This document shows, piece by piece, positions 29,640 through 40,060 of a stretch of DNA of 64,000 nt. Each line of letters begins with the position of its first letter. Position 1 is the first letter of the stretch. This stretch comes from Effrenium voratum. Taxonomy: Eukaryota; Sar; Dinophyceae; Suessiales; Symbiodiniaceae. The stretch spans positions 159,001 through 223,000 of the forward strand of contig CAUJNA010003781.1 in the NCBI GenBank assembly GCA_963377175.1, written 5' to 3'. A program made the position numbers and the translations under genes. The notes beneath the pieces were generated by a model. It did no database searches and was not told where the DNA came from. It saw nothing but the letters and a program-made list of their open reading frames with translations.

Positions 29640-30451
29640 CTGGCGAAAGAAGCGAAGCGAAATGGGGGAATTGGTTCCCAGCACACTGGGGCCTCACTTG
29701 CCGAGCAAAGCTGGGCTTGTTTTCTTTCTGTGTTCTTGTGGGGGGAGGGGGGTCGCGGGGGGGGGGCACATTGGCAGACCTTGAAGAGCAAGAACTCAGC
29801 ACGTGTGGTTTTGCGGGGCGGCAACCAGGCGGAAACCAAAGAAGCTGGAAACGAAGGTCGTCAAATCAGCCTGGAATCAACAAAATATCTGTGCTACGTC
29901 TGGGCCGGTGGCGCTTCACTCTTCCCATGCTTGATCAGTTCTCATTCGTTTGTCAACACACATTTTTGGAGCCAGTTGCCTCGTTGAATCCGTTTTTCCT
30001 TAACACGACATGCCTGCATTTCTTGGGCACGCAGCTTTGGGACATCTTGTGACTCCCCCCTTCCCGTTAGGGCCGTTAAAAAGGTAGGGGGTGGGCTTCA
30101 AATCGCACGTGGAACCATAAAACTCCTGCTTCCATTTTGAAGCGGATGGGGCTCTCTGCACAAGCTAGTCGCAGCTCTTTGAAACGGGCTCCGGAAAGGT
30201 CTACTGTCACAGAAGGGCAAAAAATGTGGGTGTTTGTACCGAGGAAACAGGAAGACATAAAGTAGAAGAGTCAAAAGGAATGTGTGTTTGTGTCTACAAG
30301 AAAGCAGTCAGCAAAGCCTCAGCTGATGTTTGGAAACCGTCAAGCAGAGACTGGCTACGAGAAGGAACTAAAATATAGAATGCCCCTTCAAACAACCAAG
30401 GCCCTCATGTTGGTTCCCTTTGAGACTCCAAGATGTGTTTGTTAGCTTCAC

Positions 30452-30568
30452 CTAAGTCGCACATGTCCTGTTTCCCTTGGCGTTCTCGCCAAAAGAACAG
30501 CCACAAACTCGAGGAACATCCACGAACTCCCTGAACTCAGGCCACCTGCTTTCCAGAGCAAGTCCGGC
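30452..30568 (-). CDS. Coding-like segment ending at a stop
   Basis: From acceptor AAAAAAGAG|G a frame of 38 codons (AGLALESRWPEFREFVDVP, then a cysteine-containing CGCSFGENAKGN tail) runs to TAG. A GT donor inside (GAAAGCAG|GTGGCC) would cut it to a 23-nt micro-exon. If the stop is used, this would be a last exon. Confidence 0.42.
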   Translation of the reverse strand, partial: AGLALESRWPEFREFVDVPRVCGCSFGENAKGNRTCAT

Positions 30569-30667
30569 CTCTTTTTTTGTTCTCCCAACCCCCACCGACG
30601 ACACTCAAAGACTTCCCACCGGGTAAGCCCCAAACCGCAAAGAATAACCCCTTACTTGCTCTATTTC

Positions 30668-30743
30668 TAGGTCCTCCAGTAGAGAGGATAGAATAAGGGT
30701 ACCCGTTTTGCTGTTGTCTATTTTAGGCACTACCGAGGGACCT
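30668..30743. mobile_element. MITE family A, internally deleted
   Basis: Intact left end TAGGTCCTCCAGTAG and core to CTATTTTAG, then directly GCACTACCGAGGGACC. About 40 bp of the core is missing. Confidence 0.65.
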
Positions 30744-30810
30744 GGCTGCTCTTCTTTTTTTGGCGTACCCTGGAGGTGTTCCAGTCTGAATTTTGAGCTG
30801 CTCGCCGCGC

Positions 30811-30843
30811 CTGAATCTTGCCCGCTTTGCTGCCCAGCACCTC
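30811..30843 (-). CDS. 33-nt phase-0 micro-exon candidate with GC donor
   Basis: Acceptor GTCCCCGGTCAG|G and GC donor (AAGATTCAG|GCGCGG) bracket exactly 11 codons, EVLGSKAGKIQ. The frame stays open past the donor (ARRAAQNS), so a longer exon is possible. Confidence 0.52.
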
Positions 30844-31136
30844 CTGACCGGGGACCAAGTCGTTGGAACGGGCCGGGGGGATTTGGTTGTGGGTCAAAAC
30901 CTGAGGTGCCTTTTTTGGGGATGGTTTCCACTCCCTCTCTCTCTCGCTCTCTCTCCCTCTCTCGGATGCAGAGCGACTTCGCGCGACGCTAAAAAGCATG
31001 CAAAACGAAACAGTGGCACTTCAGAGGAAATGGTTACCACTCCACGGTCGTCTTTTTACAAGGCTTTATGGGTTTTCACCGGGGCACCGGGGTTTTGACT
31101 CATAGCCATTTGAAGATGGTGGCTTGTCGTCTCAGA

Positions 31137-31668
31137 GCTGTCCAAACCGATCCCCCGCTAAAAGTGACTAACTTTTAGTGGGCGGAATGGAAATCCAACC
31201 ACTAAACACTAAAAGCTAAAAAGCTAAGGAACCGGATGGCTGGGAGCCACTAAGGTATCTGGTGATTCCGTGCGTTGGCCAAGCTATGCCAAGCTGTGGA
31301 TGCACGAAATCCATTGCGCTCCACTTTGAAACCCCTGAGAAAAAAAAAGAAGAAAAAAAACATACGTAAAGTTTGTTGGCACCAGGGGCATAATCATTGC
31401 GTTTCTTAGGTGGCGCAGGATTTCGTCCACCCAGAATAGCTTCTCAGATCTCGCGAACTTGCCACACTATCTCGCAGCTGCCCGCTTTCATGTGGGATGC
31501 ATCGCGTGCCTAGGCCTTCGAGTTGAGCAAAGGGATGGGGCCGCAGAAGCGAGAAAACTGGGCTCCCAACCGTCCGGTTCCTTAGCTTTCTAGCTTGTTG
31601 ATGTTTAGTGGGTGTTCCGTTTCGCCCACTAAAAGTTGAACATGAAGCGGGGGTTATCTGAGGACAGC
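31137..31668. mobile_element. Foldback element F, full copy with 110-bp inverted arms
   Basis: Left arm 31137-31248 begins GCTGTCC, then CCCCCGCTAAAAG, and ends GGAACCGGATGGCTGGGAGC. The right arm, 31556-31668, is its inverse, ending GCGGGGGTTATCTGAGGACAGC. The interior holds a MITE C copy (31293-31433) and ordinary sequence. Single arms of this element are scattered through the window. Confidence 0.78.
31293..31433. mobile_element. MITE family C copy nested in foldback element F
   Basis: Left CTGTGGATGCACGAAATCC, right GGTGGCGCAGGATTTCGTCC then ACCCAG. The core is diverged, with an A-rich stretch. Lies between the two arms of element F. Confidence 0.65.
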
Positions 31669-31824
31669 CCAAGAAAAATGAAACAACCAGGATGTTGTCT
31701 GAAAGGACACCGACGGGAAACCAGCCAGTTGGCAATACAGTGGGGGTCAGCTGCAACTCCGCGTTTCACTTTGGTAATCTGGTGAGCGCGCCCCACGTCA
31801 CATCCCCCTGACAGTATGGCATGA

Positions 31825-32250
31825 ATGTGTAAAAACTCCTATACGTCAAAGTCATGGTGGGAAGCGTTTGGGTGTGTCAAATGCTTGGCATTTAACCTTG
31901 CCCATAGCTCAGGATGCAAAGGGCGCCAAGGAGAAAATCGGACGTCCACGTGGTCTCTTAGAATAAACGAGGCTCCTTCAAATAGGACAAGCAAGTTGAG
32001 TGAGAACCCAGGATGAATCAATCCGTTGATTCACGGGGGGGCTGACAGCTGTTGCTTTTCTTTCACGGGGACCATGACAGGGCCAACAATACCGCTGGCC
32101 CATTTGAGTTGCCAAATAAATGTGAAATTTAAAGCCCAACAGGAGGACTGCCAAGCCAGGACACAGCACGGGGCCTGGAACGCAATACCCCCAACGGCTC
32201 GCTAGTGTTCGAAGCTACATGACCTGTTTATCCATGCATTCCTGGCCAAC
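31825..32250. other. No supported gene
   Basis: Short overlapping frames on both strands without recognisable family or splice borders. No repeat family is identified. Confidence 0.4.
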
Positions 32251-32475
32251 TTTCTCAACGACAACAGGAAGTGGAACGGGAACACGCATTTTGCAAAAGA
32301 AGGGAACCACGCACAATTTCAACCACCCATAACCACAGGGGCCTCACCCACATAGGCGACCTAGACTGGAAAAAATCGGTGGGTGTCTCTAGTAAATGGC
32401 CTAAAACCTCTCTAAACCAGCGGCTTAGCCATCTATTTCTAGCCAAACTGACCCATGAATCACCCCAAGGGGCAC

Positions 32476-32508
32476 CTCCAGCGCTTTGATGCGCCTGGCC
32501 ACTTCCGC
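32476..32508 (-). CDS. 33-nt phase-0 micro-exon candidate
   Basis: Acceptor GCACGGATTCAG|G and a good GT donor (GCGCTGGAG|GTGCCC) bracket exactly 11 codons, AEVARRIKALE, an ideal hendecad-like helical peptide. Both borders are canonical. Confidence 0.62.
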
Positions 32509-33044
32509 CTGAATCCGTGCGTGTGGGGGATGGCCAATGGGGGGGGGCACATCAGCGAAAAACCGCAAGGCCCGGGACACTTCTGCAAGAGGCGTCTCGT
32601 CTTGTAGAGAAAACACAACTCATAAAAATACGCTCCTACCACTGACCACCCCTAAACACGTTGGTCTGTCTTAGCCTTCCCGCTTGGGAGACCGCAAGGG
32701 GGCTCCCACAAAAACAAAGCAGCTCGCGCCAACCAAAACTCTGCGAGGAAATAGATCAACCATATCAAGATGTGCTGAATGTGTCAGCTTTGTCTTTTGG
32801 CGGAAGCTTGGCAAACATTCAGACTGGCATTTTCCCAAAGCTGAAGGTGCGAGTCTCGTCTCTGCCCAGCTCCGTTGCTTTCTTTAAAACAGCCTAAGGC
32901 CGGGTTCCAAGGCGCGGAGGTCTGGGGATCACAGGTCTGGAGAAAGCTTCCGGAGCCTCGGCTCTCTGGAACTTCTGGGATCTGGGCGTGTTCCTTGAAG
33001 TTCGGCAAAACTCCAGTTCGAGTCGGGAGCTCACTTCCCAAGTT

Positions 33045-33130
33045 GACTGACCAAAAAAAGTCTGAACTTTTTATTTACCACTAAAATGGTCTTTCCAAAA
33101 AGTTTAAAGTCCATCAACTCAGGAAGTGAG
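33045..33130. repeat. Dispersed repeat (AAAAAAAGTCTGAACTTT family)
   Basis: TGACCAAAAAAAGTCTGAAC, ACCACTAAAATGGTC and CATCAACTCAGGAAGTGAG; clearest member of its family. Confidence 0.55.
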
Positions 33131-33313
33131 AGAGATAAAGAATGAAGCGTAAACATATCCGGGCTCCCATCCAAACGCGCTGCTTCCCTAGAACAAGCCT
33201 CATCCATGCCATTTTTGGGGGACATCACATGGTTCTAGAAACTGGGGCCAGGCGATTCGAATGTAAACCCGGGATTGAACAGTTCTTAGCTGAATGACAC
33301 GAGGAGTCCAACT

Positions 33314-33505
33314 TTAAGGGGAATCCGTCTCTTTTGGTTCCTCCTGCGAATCTGAAAGGTCTATCAATCCGGGGCTTGCCATTCTTTTTTCAAGGGTTAA
33401 TGCCATTCCCGAAACAACTGCGGGAGCTAGATCATGACAACTCATATCATTCAAACAAATGACCACAATTTTCGAGATTTCGGTCAACGCACGCACGGCC
33501 CACAT
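33314..33505 (-). CDS. Complete 63-codon open frame, unrecognised
   Basis: ATG to TAA with a hydrophobic segment (TEISKIVVICLNDMSCHDLA), a middle helix and an acidic tail (LIDLSDSQEEPKETDSP). Composition is more convincing than most chance frames and, like 7152-7388, it is AT-richer than the exon islands. No family is recognised. Confidence 0.33.
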   Translation of the reverse strand: MWAVRALTEISKIVVICLNDMSCHDLAPAVVSGMALTLEKRMASPGLIDLSDSQEEPKETDSP

Positions 33506-33560
33506 TCTACTGGTTTAGGCCTAAAGACATGACCTCTTGAATTCCGACAGATCCCTTCAC

Positions 33561-33597
33561 TGCAAGCCCTCGCCTGCTCCACCCGGTGCTGCTCTTC
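33561..33597 (-). CDS. Coiled-coil micro-exon candidate
   Basis: Acceptor GTCGAAACCAG|G and GT donor (GCTTGCA|GTGAAG) bracket 37 nt starting in phase 0 with EEQHRVEQARAC. A GC donor after the eighth codon (GAGCAG|GCGAGG) is an alternative. Highly charged, helical. Confidence 0.45.
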
Positions 33598-34199
33598 CTG
33601 GTTTCGACCCCACCCCTTTTTCCGCGGCCGTCCTTCCAGACACCAAGCCTAGCGCCAAGAGAGGAGATCCCCTCCTGGCACCCCTGGAAAGCCGGGACAA
33701 AGACCCAGATGCTACAACCCAGAGGTGTAAAAAACAAAAAAACACTCCTGACCCCCCCCCCCCTCAAAAAAAAACACCAAGGGAAAGGATGGTTGGCTTA
33801 AACTGGTGGAAAACGCCATTTTTTGGCCTCACCTCAAAAAGCGCGGTGCCAATTTATTAGTGTTCTTCCAAGCCGCGTGTCTTAAAGAGACTCAAAGGGC
33901 AAAGGTTCCCTGAAAGAAGTTCAGGTGTAGCTGGGTTGTTCAACTCCTGCCATCCTTATGGGTGCGGCCTTTAATTGCCATTTAAACAAGCCCGAAAAAG
34001 TGGCACCCGGAAAGCCAAGTGGTAGCTGTTTCTAAAAAGTGGTCCTCTAAATAGTGGTCCTCTAAAACCCGTTGGGTATATGTCAGTCTTCCCTTCAAAC
34101 ACCAACCAACTGGCTCTCCACCGTTTTGGCAAACCGGTGCCTTCTATTTTAACCAAACTCATCTAAAAAGGACACCTATGGTTTTGGGACAGAGGCGTC

Positions 34200-34251
34200 C
34201 TGATCTTCCAAGTGCTGCTGGAACTTGTCCCGCCACATCTTCAGGTCCCGC
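34200..34251 (-). CDS. Coiled-coil micro-exon candidate
   Basis: Acceptor GGCAAGCGAG|G and a GA donor (GATCAG|GACGCC) bracket 52 nt encoding RDLKMWRDKFQQHLEDQ. Upstream, the same frame reads RAWQAR, echoing RERAWHQENLKKHLEMW at 27141-27302. The donor is noncanonical, so the end is tentative. Confidence 0.5.
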
Positions 34252-34361
34252 CTCGCTTGCCATGCGCGCCAAACAGTTCATTCCCCACGGGTTTCGGGAG
34301 AAAAAGGGCGCGTCTTTGTTGGTAGTGTTAAGAGGGAACCTCCTCCAACGAACAAAGACAC

Positions 34362-34495
34362 CAGAGTGACAATCAAAACCTGGTATTAAAATGGTCGTAA
34401 TCCCAGAACCATGCTTCAAGAATTAAGGCGGATCTCCGCAGCTATTTCTGGCTGGGACTGTCCCTTCCTAACCTTCACCTCCCCTGGGAGTTCAT
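34362..34495. mobile_element. MITE family E copy
   Basis: Starts AGAGTGACAATCAAAACCTGG and keeps the core CCATGCTTCAAGAATTAAGG and CGCAGCTATTTCTGG; the right inverted end is eroded. Confidence 0.65.
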
Positions 34496-35137
34496 TTCGC
34501 CAATGCCTTTCTTCGCCACCAAGGAAGAAACCAACAAAAGCTTCACGTAGTCCAACAAAAGAGCCAGGTACCAAAACAAAGGATCAATTTCACCCAACCG
34601 CAAAACGTCATTCCTTTAAAGGATACATCCAAAAACAACTTTCCAACATGTTGCGCTAAACCAACCACAAGACACACACCCATAAATCAGGTCTGTTCCT
34701 TCCAAAAGGGTGTGTGTGTGTGCGTATTGTTTGCCCAATGCCATTTGACTCGCAATTAACTCGAAGCAAATCAAGTTTGGAAAGGACACCCCGAATGTAA
34801 CTAAATTAAACAAATCATTCAAATTCAACTCCTCTTGCCTTCTTAAGTCTTAAAAAAGGGAGACCCCCAAAAACTGCGGTTTCCCTTTGGTTTCCTTCAA
34901 AATGGGCCCACCCACCTTTTTGCCAGATCTTTCTTTGAGGGAACCCCTAAGCTCTTTCGAAACCTTGCGGAAACCACCATTCTGGGTAGGTCTTTCTTTG
35001 AGGGAAACCCTTAGTTGGTTTTCAATGGACATCTTGGGGAAAAGGCCACATCATTTTGGGCGGGGTCCAACAAAAGCCACGGCCATCCAACCTGATAACC
35101 CACTTTCACCGTTTTGGGCGCCGGGCTCGCAGGCCGT

Positions 35138-35179
35138 CTGCGCATCCAAACGCTGCAGCTCCATTTGCTCTCGAAGTGC
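35138..35179 (-). CDS. Coiled-coil micro-exon candidate
   Basis: Acceptor GCTATCGCCAG|G opens ALREQMELQRLDAQ in phase 0. A GA donor after 33 nt (CGTTTG|GATGCG) would make it another 11-codon exon; the GC-rich frame continues to about 35120. Its start closely resembles 29607-29639. Confidence 0.52.
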
Positions 35180-35565
35180 CTGGCGATAGCGCGTGGGGCA
35201 AAACTGAGCGATGGCCATCCTTTGCTGGACTGTCCTCTCATGACCTCCCTAAATTTAACTATATTTCCTCTTAAAACATCATCCCACCAAAAAACACTCA
35301 CCTTTCATGGGCCACAAAGGTGATGTTTAAAAACCGGAAATGTAGGGAGCCCAGCGGGCTGGGGGGGAGGGAGAGGGGGGAGGGAGCCCTGATTGAGCCC
35401 TTCAGAAGGCCTTATTGGGGGCTCACTTGGGCTGGACCCTCTGAAATTCTCGTGATGTTCCTTGTGTCAAGGAACCCTTTGGTTTTCCGAGAGCCAGGTG
35501 GCGAAGCCCCGGGACTGTCCTCAGCCCCCTGCTAAACATGTTTTGCTTTTAGCGGTGAGAAAGAC

Positions 35566-35685
35566 CAGGTCCTCCAGATTTGAGAGGTTAGAAGAAGTTG
35601 GTACCAACTTTCTTCAGTTTTGTCTACTTTAATCAAAAAGAACAAAAAACAAAAACCTTGGAGAGAAGGGCACCACTGGGGGAGG
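35566..35685. mobile_element. MITE family A copy
   Basis: CAGGTCCTCCAGATTTGAGAG ... CACCACTGGGGGAGGA; both ends slightly diverged. Confidence 0.65.
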
Positions 35686-36049
35686 AATCAATACGGGGCT
35701 TGCCACCGCGAAACCAACCCCGGGGACCTGAAAGCTGCAAGGCCGGGAGTTTTTTTCTTGCGGGGGAGTGGGAACCTCAGACGAATCAACCCCAGTTGAT
35801 GTGTTGAGGGGTGTTCCTGGGTGTGGAAAAGACGCTTTTCTAGAAAACAACCAAAAAGAGAACCAATTTTTAGGGTTCCAAGCCAAAAGTCCGAACATAT
35901 GGCTGGGGATCGCCAAGTGAAAATAATCATTAAAGTGTCCCAGGTTGCTTTGTGATGCAGAAGTAGCATTTTGAACCACACTGCCTTGTACCAGGGGTCG
36001 CCAGTACATGTCCTGGAAAAATCCACAAAACACCCTGCAGAACACCTAC

Positions 36050-36096
36050 CAGTGACGATGCCGCGAAGTTGTTCACTAGTAGATGCCGCGTTTTTC
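36050..36096 (-). CDS. Micro-exon candidate
   Basis: Acceptor GTCGCCCTGCAG|G and a consensus donor (GTCACTG|GTAGGT) bracket 47 nt, encoding KNAASTSEQLRGIVT with split codons at both ends. One of the strongest donors in the window. Confidence 0.5.
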
Positions 36097-36160
36097 CTGC
36101 AGGGCGACGTCCTAGTTCCGTTCAAACCCGCCCCGCCGGGCCGCGTCCCGGACGCCGTGC

Positions 36161-36190
36161 CTCGTTGCTCTTGATGGCGTCCGCCAGCGC
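36161..36190 (-). CDS. Micro-exon candidate with GC donor
   Basis: Acceptor CGGACCAG|G and GC donor (AACGAG|GCACGG) bracket 30 nt in phase 0, ALADAIKSNE. GC-rich, helical. The frame is open past the donor. Confidence 0.5.
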
Positions 36191-36384
36191 CTGGTCCGAG
36201 GCCCCGCCCGAGATCCGTGGAGTCCACTCGACCAAAGCTGGGCTTTAGGGGAAATGATGTTAACCCCTGGTTGATTCTGATTGGGGGGTGTCCAATTCCT
36301 TTTAGTGGGGAGTCAGACCACTTTTGGAGGGAACACCCCAGAAGATAATGGGACGGGCTTATTAATCCTGGGTCAACATTACAG

Positions 36385-36653
36385 CCACGGATGCAGCCAC
36401 TCAAGGGGGATATACCCGGAGTGGTGGGGGAAGCGGAGATTATGTCGCCACAGGGGGATATGCCGGTTTTCTGCTCGGAGTGGTGGGGGAAGGGGAAATC
36501 TGCGAGAGGAGAAGCGCCAGAAAGGACCTGGGAGCAGAACGGGTCCAGAAGACCGCAACGCAGGTTTCGCTGGCGACTATTGAGCAGGTTGGCAAGAAGG
36601 GACAGGGATTGGTCGAGGGTTGTTTTATAGTAGCCTTTGAAATGACATTGTGA
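36385..36653 (+). CDS. Possible plus-strand terminal exon
   Basis: After an acceptor (GTCAACATTACAG|C) a frame of about 88 codons runs to TGA. The first half has glycine-rich repeats (GGYTRSGGGSGDYVATGGYAG), arising from an imperfect direct repeat of about 63 bp. The second half (KDLGAERVQKTATQVSLATI) is helical. It is on the opposite strand to the micro-exon series. No family is recognised. Confidence 0.33.
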
Positions 36654-37227
36654 GGAATATGTGTTTTTATATATCAGGAGATATGAAGGCTCATATACGA
36701 CCTTTTTTTAAGCTTGCAAAGCAGGACTCCTTGTACAAGCAGCTTGCAAGTTCCAAACCTCCAGCACCCATACAAGTGTGTCTTTGTTTGAGGGTGATGG
36801 ATTAATCTGGCCGACATATACTGATCAAAAACGGGAAACCAGTCCAGACTTGGTGGCCTAGGTTTGACGGTCCGAATGCACTGTTTGAAGACACATCCGT
36901 GGAAAACCCGTCAGTATAGCTGATGGAACTGTTCGTTTGATAACCCTTGGGTATGTGTCAGTTTGGACCGCCAACAAAAGGCTGGTACGTGTCAGTATAT
37001 AATTCTCTCTTTCTTAGCCGCCTCAGTCAAAAGGGGGCTACAAACCGAGTAAACCATTTGTAGGATTTGCCCCCTCAGAATTGCCAGGCGCGACCGTGTC
37101 AGTATAGAAGTATCCCAAGAATGGTGATGCCCCTTTGGTGTCCCCTTAAGGCAAGGCAAAAAGGGCACCCTCCGAAAAAAATAACAAGAAAAACACAGAG
37201 GCGGCTTCGTCCCCTGCTCAGGCTCGC

Positions 37228-37266
37228 CTCATCGGAGCCTTTCACCTGCTGCCGCAGGTTATCCAC
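37228..37266 (-). CDS. 39-nt phase-0 micro-exon candidate with GC donor
   Basis: Acceptor GGCGTTGCCCAG|G and GC donor (TCCGATGAG|GCGAGC) bracket exactly 13 codons, VDNLRQQVKGSDE. Cutting at a GA dinucleotide two codons earlier would give 33 nt. Confidence 0.55.
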
Positions 37267-37697
37267 CTGGGCAACGCCAAAAGGGGCGCGTTGGTTTTAT
37301 TCGATTCGCAGCTGACATTTCGGGCCCCCAAAATAGGCCCCAAATAGGGTTGTGCTCTGGAATTTCGGGGTCCAAGTTGGCGTCTTGGGGGGTTCCGTGT
37401 GACCGTTTGTGGAGTGGTGTAGTGGTTGCCCACGCAAACAACTCAAGGAAGCCCGCCAGTGGAGCCATTCTGGCAAGCACCCATCTTGCTTGCCCAGCTC
37501 AAAATCCTGAAGCCGAAGGCACCAAACGAAACAAACGGGCGGTCGGCCAACACCAAACCGCAAATTGCAAGCAAATAGCTCACAAAGAAAGCCCGCTGCC
37601 CATGGACAAACACTTTAGTGGGCAAACACGGGACATCAAAACCCCCAACTTCCTGGAACTACGAAGCTAAGGCTTAGCCAGTCGTCTGGCGGTCCAC

Positions 37698-37729
37698 CTC
37701 CACGCGTGCGGATCAAGCGCAGGGTGCTC
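37698..37729 (-). CDS. Weak micro-exon candidate
   Basis: Acceptor CACTTTTCGAG|G and GT donor (GCGTGGAG|GTGGAC) bracket 32 nt, EHPALDPHAW. Borders are good; the peptide is not coil-like. Confidence 0.3.
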
Positions 37730-38177
37730 CTCGAAAAGTGAAGCATGCTAACGACGAACGCCGGTGATGCGTGTTCAAGAGTTAAAGGTTAAAGATCTAA
37801 CCTGACAAATGCAAAGTTTAAACGACATTGTCACTCTGATTTTGCACAATCCTCATCAGAGCAAAACAATCCGCTGCAAAAGGGGGCAAACGCATTCCAG
37901 ACGTACTGGACCGACCCATTGATGCATCTGGACAAACATGGTGAATTTTGCCACGTGCTTCCTTCTTGTTTGGCTTCCCGTTAAGACCACAAGAGGGGTG
38001 TGCCCTCAATCAAAAACACCCCCAAATGGCGCAAACAACCACCATTGTCCTGTTCCCCCAAAACATGGCAAAAAAGAGCTCGTCTCTGGGGGCTTGTGGG
38101 AAATTGAACTTGGGATGTGGAACGTGTCACTGTCGGTGTCCCTTTGAACACCTTTCCCCGTAAGTGGTTGTTTGAAC

Positions 38178-38263
38178 CATGGGAAACCCATTGCTTGTTG
38201 GCATTTACAGGGAATCATCATTCCAAGGATTGTTAGGTGGTGCAGGGCTTTGTCCATCCACAA
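38178..38263. mobile_element. MITE family C, reversed, left part lost
   Basis: Contains GGCATTTACAGGGAATCATC, the reverse of the 9043 core, and ends GGTGGTGCAGGGCTTTGTCC then ATCCACAAT. Confidence 0.68.
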
Positions 38264-38287
38264 TAAGATCCCCCAAACTTGCCACAC

Positions 38288-38326
38288 CCAGCGCAGCTTC
38301 TGATTTTCTGGGGGCCAAGCGAGCGC
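38288..38326 (-). CDS. 39-nt phase-0 micro-exon candidate
   Basis: Acceptor AACTCTGGCCAG|G and GT donor (CTGCGCTGG|GTGTGG) bracket exactly 13 codons, ALAWPPENQKLRW. Both borders are canonical; the end TGG|GTGTRT is shared with 22636-22698. Confidence 0.55.
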
Positions 38327-38439
38327 CTGGCCAGAGTTGGAGAACGGGAAACGGAAAAACATTGGCCTGGCTTTGGGGTACCCCTTGCTTGGCGGCTTTG
38401 ATGGTGCGAAGGTTTCGGGAGGGGGGAAAACAGGCCCAA

Positions 38440-39140
38440 GCCGAGCAAGAAAGAGACACTGCAAATCCCAAGTCCCAAGACATCCCAAGACCCTCGGCTC
38501 CCCCTCCCGGGCAGCGGAAGCAAGCAGCCCACGCAGCAAAGCAGAAGAGCGCACCAGCAAAGCAACCAAGCGCACACGGACCAATCCCACACCTGACAAC
38601 AACAACCATGTCCACCAGGAAGCCAACCGCCTCCACGACTCCCCTGTTTTCCGCGGGGGTGTCTTGCAGCCCCGCAGGCGCCAATGCCGAAATGGCCGTT
38701 GAGCAAGGGCAGGTTGGCACAACAAAGGGATAAAACAAAAAACAAAAAAAAACATGAAAACCGACGGGAAACCAGCAGGTTAACTCGAGGTGTTCTTCTT
38801 TGTTGTTTTTGTGTTTGTTTGTTTTTTTTTTTGGGGGGGGGGGGGCCTGGCTTCAGGAGAAGCCCGTGGCGTGGGTGGGCGAGGACGCCCCCGACCTCGC
38901 ATCCGCTCTGAGGGGGGGGGGGGAAGGGGTCCCCAAAAAAGACACACACACACACCCAAATGGCAATGGAAACTGCAACACTCATGTGTCTTCCAACAGC
39001 CGAGACCAAACCAAACTCCCCGCCACCTCGTTTGGAATTAGAGCTGCTTGCAGCTTGGTTATTTTCCTGGCCCCTTGCAAGTGGTTTTCCCAGCAACCCC
39101 AACATTTCGAAAACTTCCTGGAGGGCTACTTGAACAATTG
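38440..39140. other. Low-complexity stretch with overlapping long frames
   Basis: Plus and minus frames overlap here (proline/lysine-rich on plus, leucine/cysteine-rich on minus). The centre is T, G, CAC and homopolymer runs (38815-38955). I find no convincing exon. Confidence 0.35.
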
Positions 39141-39221
39141 AGGGATCCCCTGCAACCGGCCAAAGAATGAGCCCAACTTCTCTGCAAACCACTCAGAAAA
39201 ACAACCAAACCCTTTCCTCGG

Positions 39222-39312
39222 TTGCTCTCTGCTCCCCTGCTAAAAGTTTAACTTTTAGTGGTCTAGTGGAACACCCATTAGTTGGCAAAAAGTTAAAGTC
39301 CTAACAGCCAAG
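39222..39312. repeat. Foldback family F, short arm variant
   Basis: CTCCCCTGCTAAAAGTTTAAC, TTTTAGTGGTCTAGTGGAA, AAAAGTTAAAGTCCTAACAG; near-identical to 23449-23545. Confidence 0.6.
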
Positions 39313-39520
39313 CAAAATACCCCAAAGTTTCGTAACCCAAGTTGAAACTGTCCGGGATGGGTAGAGGTGATGCAACCCGTCTAAGCTCGATCTCCGTATG
39401 CAACCTCCATATTTACTGCCGCGGCCTCTAAATGGTGGTCGAAAGAGAAGCCGGCCCCAAGACGTAACTTTGAGCACCCCTCGAAAAAATCACAAAAAAC
39501 GGACTGAGTAAGAGTAGGTT

Positions 39521-39955
39521 GTGTTTTCTCTGCCTAGAAGCAAATTTCGCTTCATTTCCGAAAACGTCCAGTCGTCCCAAGGCGAGTGGCAGTGTCTAAT
39601 CCCAGCAAGTCGGACACCTGTGGCTCTGTTTTTATTTTTGCGTGAAATTTCGAACACTCAGGGCAAACAAACCTTAAACAGTTGCGAAAATGTCTGGCGG
39701 TTCGTCAAACCAACGAGCACGGATTGGGACCCCATGGCCGTTTTTGGTTTCCCGCCCCAAAAGGGACACCCTCCAAGAATGACACACCCATGGGGATGGG
39801 CGACATACGGGTACCCCAACAATGGGTTTGCGTTTTGTCTCCTCAACAAAATATCACCCCATACGTTCCCAACCCTCGGGTCTGTGCCTGCAATCGATCT
39901 CGCTCGCTCTGCGCCTAGGTGCGGGCCACTATTTGCATACCGGCAACTGTCTTAG
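39521..39955 (+). CDS. Open frame, unrecognised
   Basis: 144 codons from an ATG. The first 65 codons look somewhat coding-like (FLFLREISNTQGKQTLNS). Length alone is not significant in this window. Confidence 0.18.
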   Translation: MFSLPRSKFRFISENVQSSQGEWQCLIPASRTPVALFLFLREISNTQGKQTLNSCENVWRFVKPTSTDWDPMAVFGFPPQKGHPPRMTHPWGWATYGYPNNGFAFCLLNKISPHTFPTLGSVPAIDLARSAPRCGPLFAYRQLS

Positions 39956-39984
39956 ATATTCATGTATGTTTAGATATCATGCTC

Positions 39985-40020
39985 ACATATATATATATAT
40001 ATATACACATATATATATAC

Positions 40021-40052
<32 letters not shown>

Positions 40053-40060
40053 GTGTGTGA
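39985..40060. repeat. TA microsatellite
   Basis: ATATATATATATATACACATATATATATACATATAT..., self-complementary. Confidence 0.9.

Noticed and set aside
38233..39192. 319-codon minus-strand frame
   Set aside because: Crosses homopolymer and CAC tracts, an exon candidate and a MITE; the product is low-complexity leucine/cysteine/proline.
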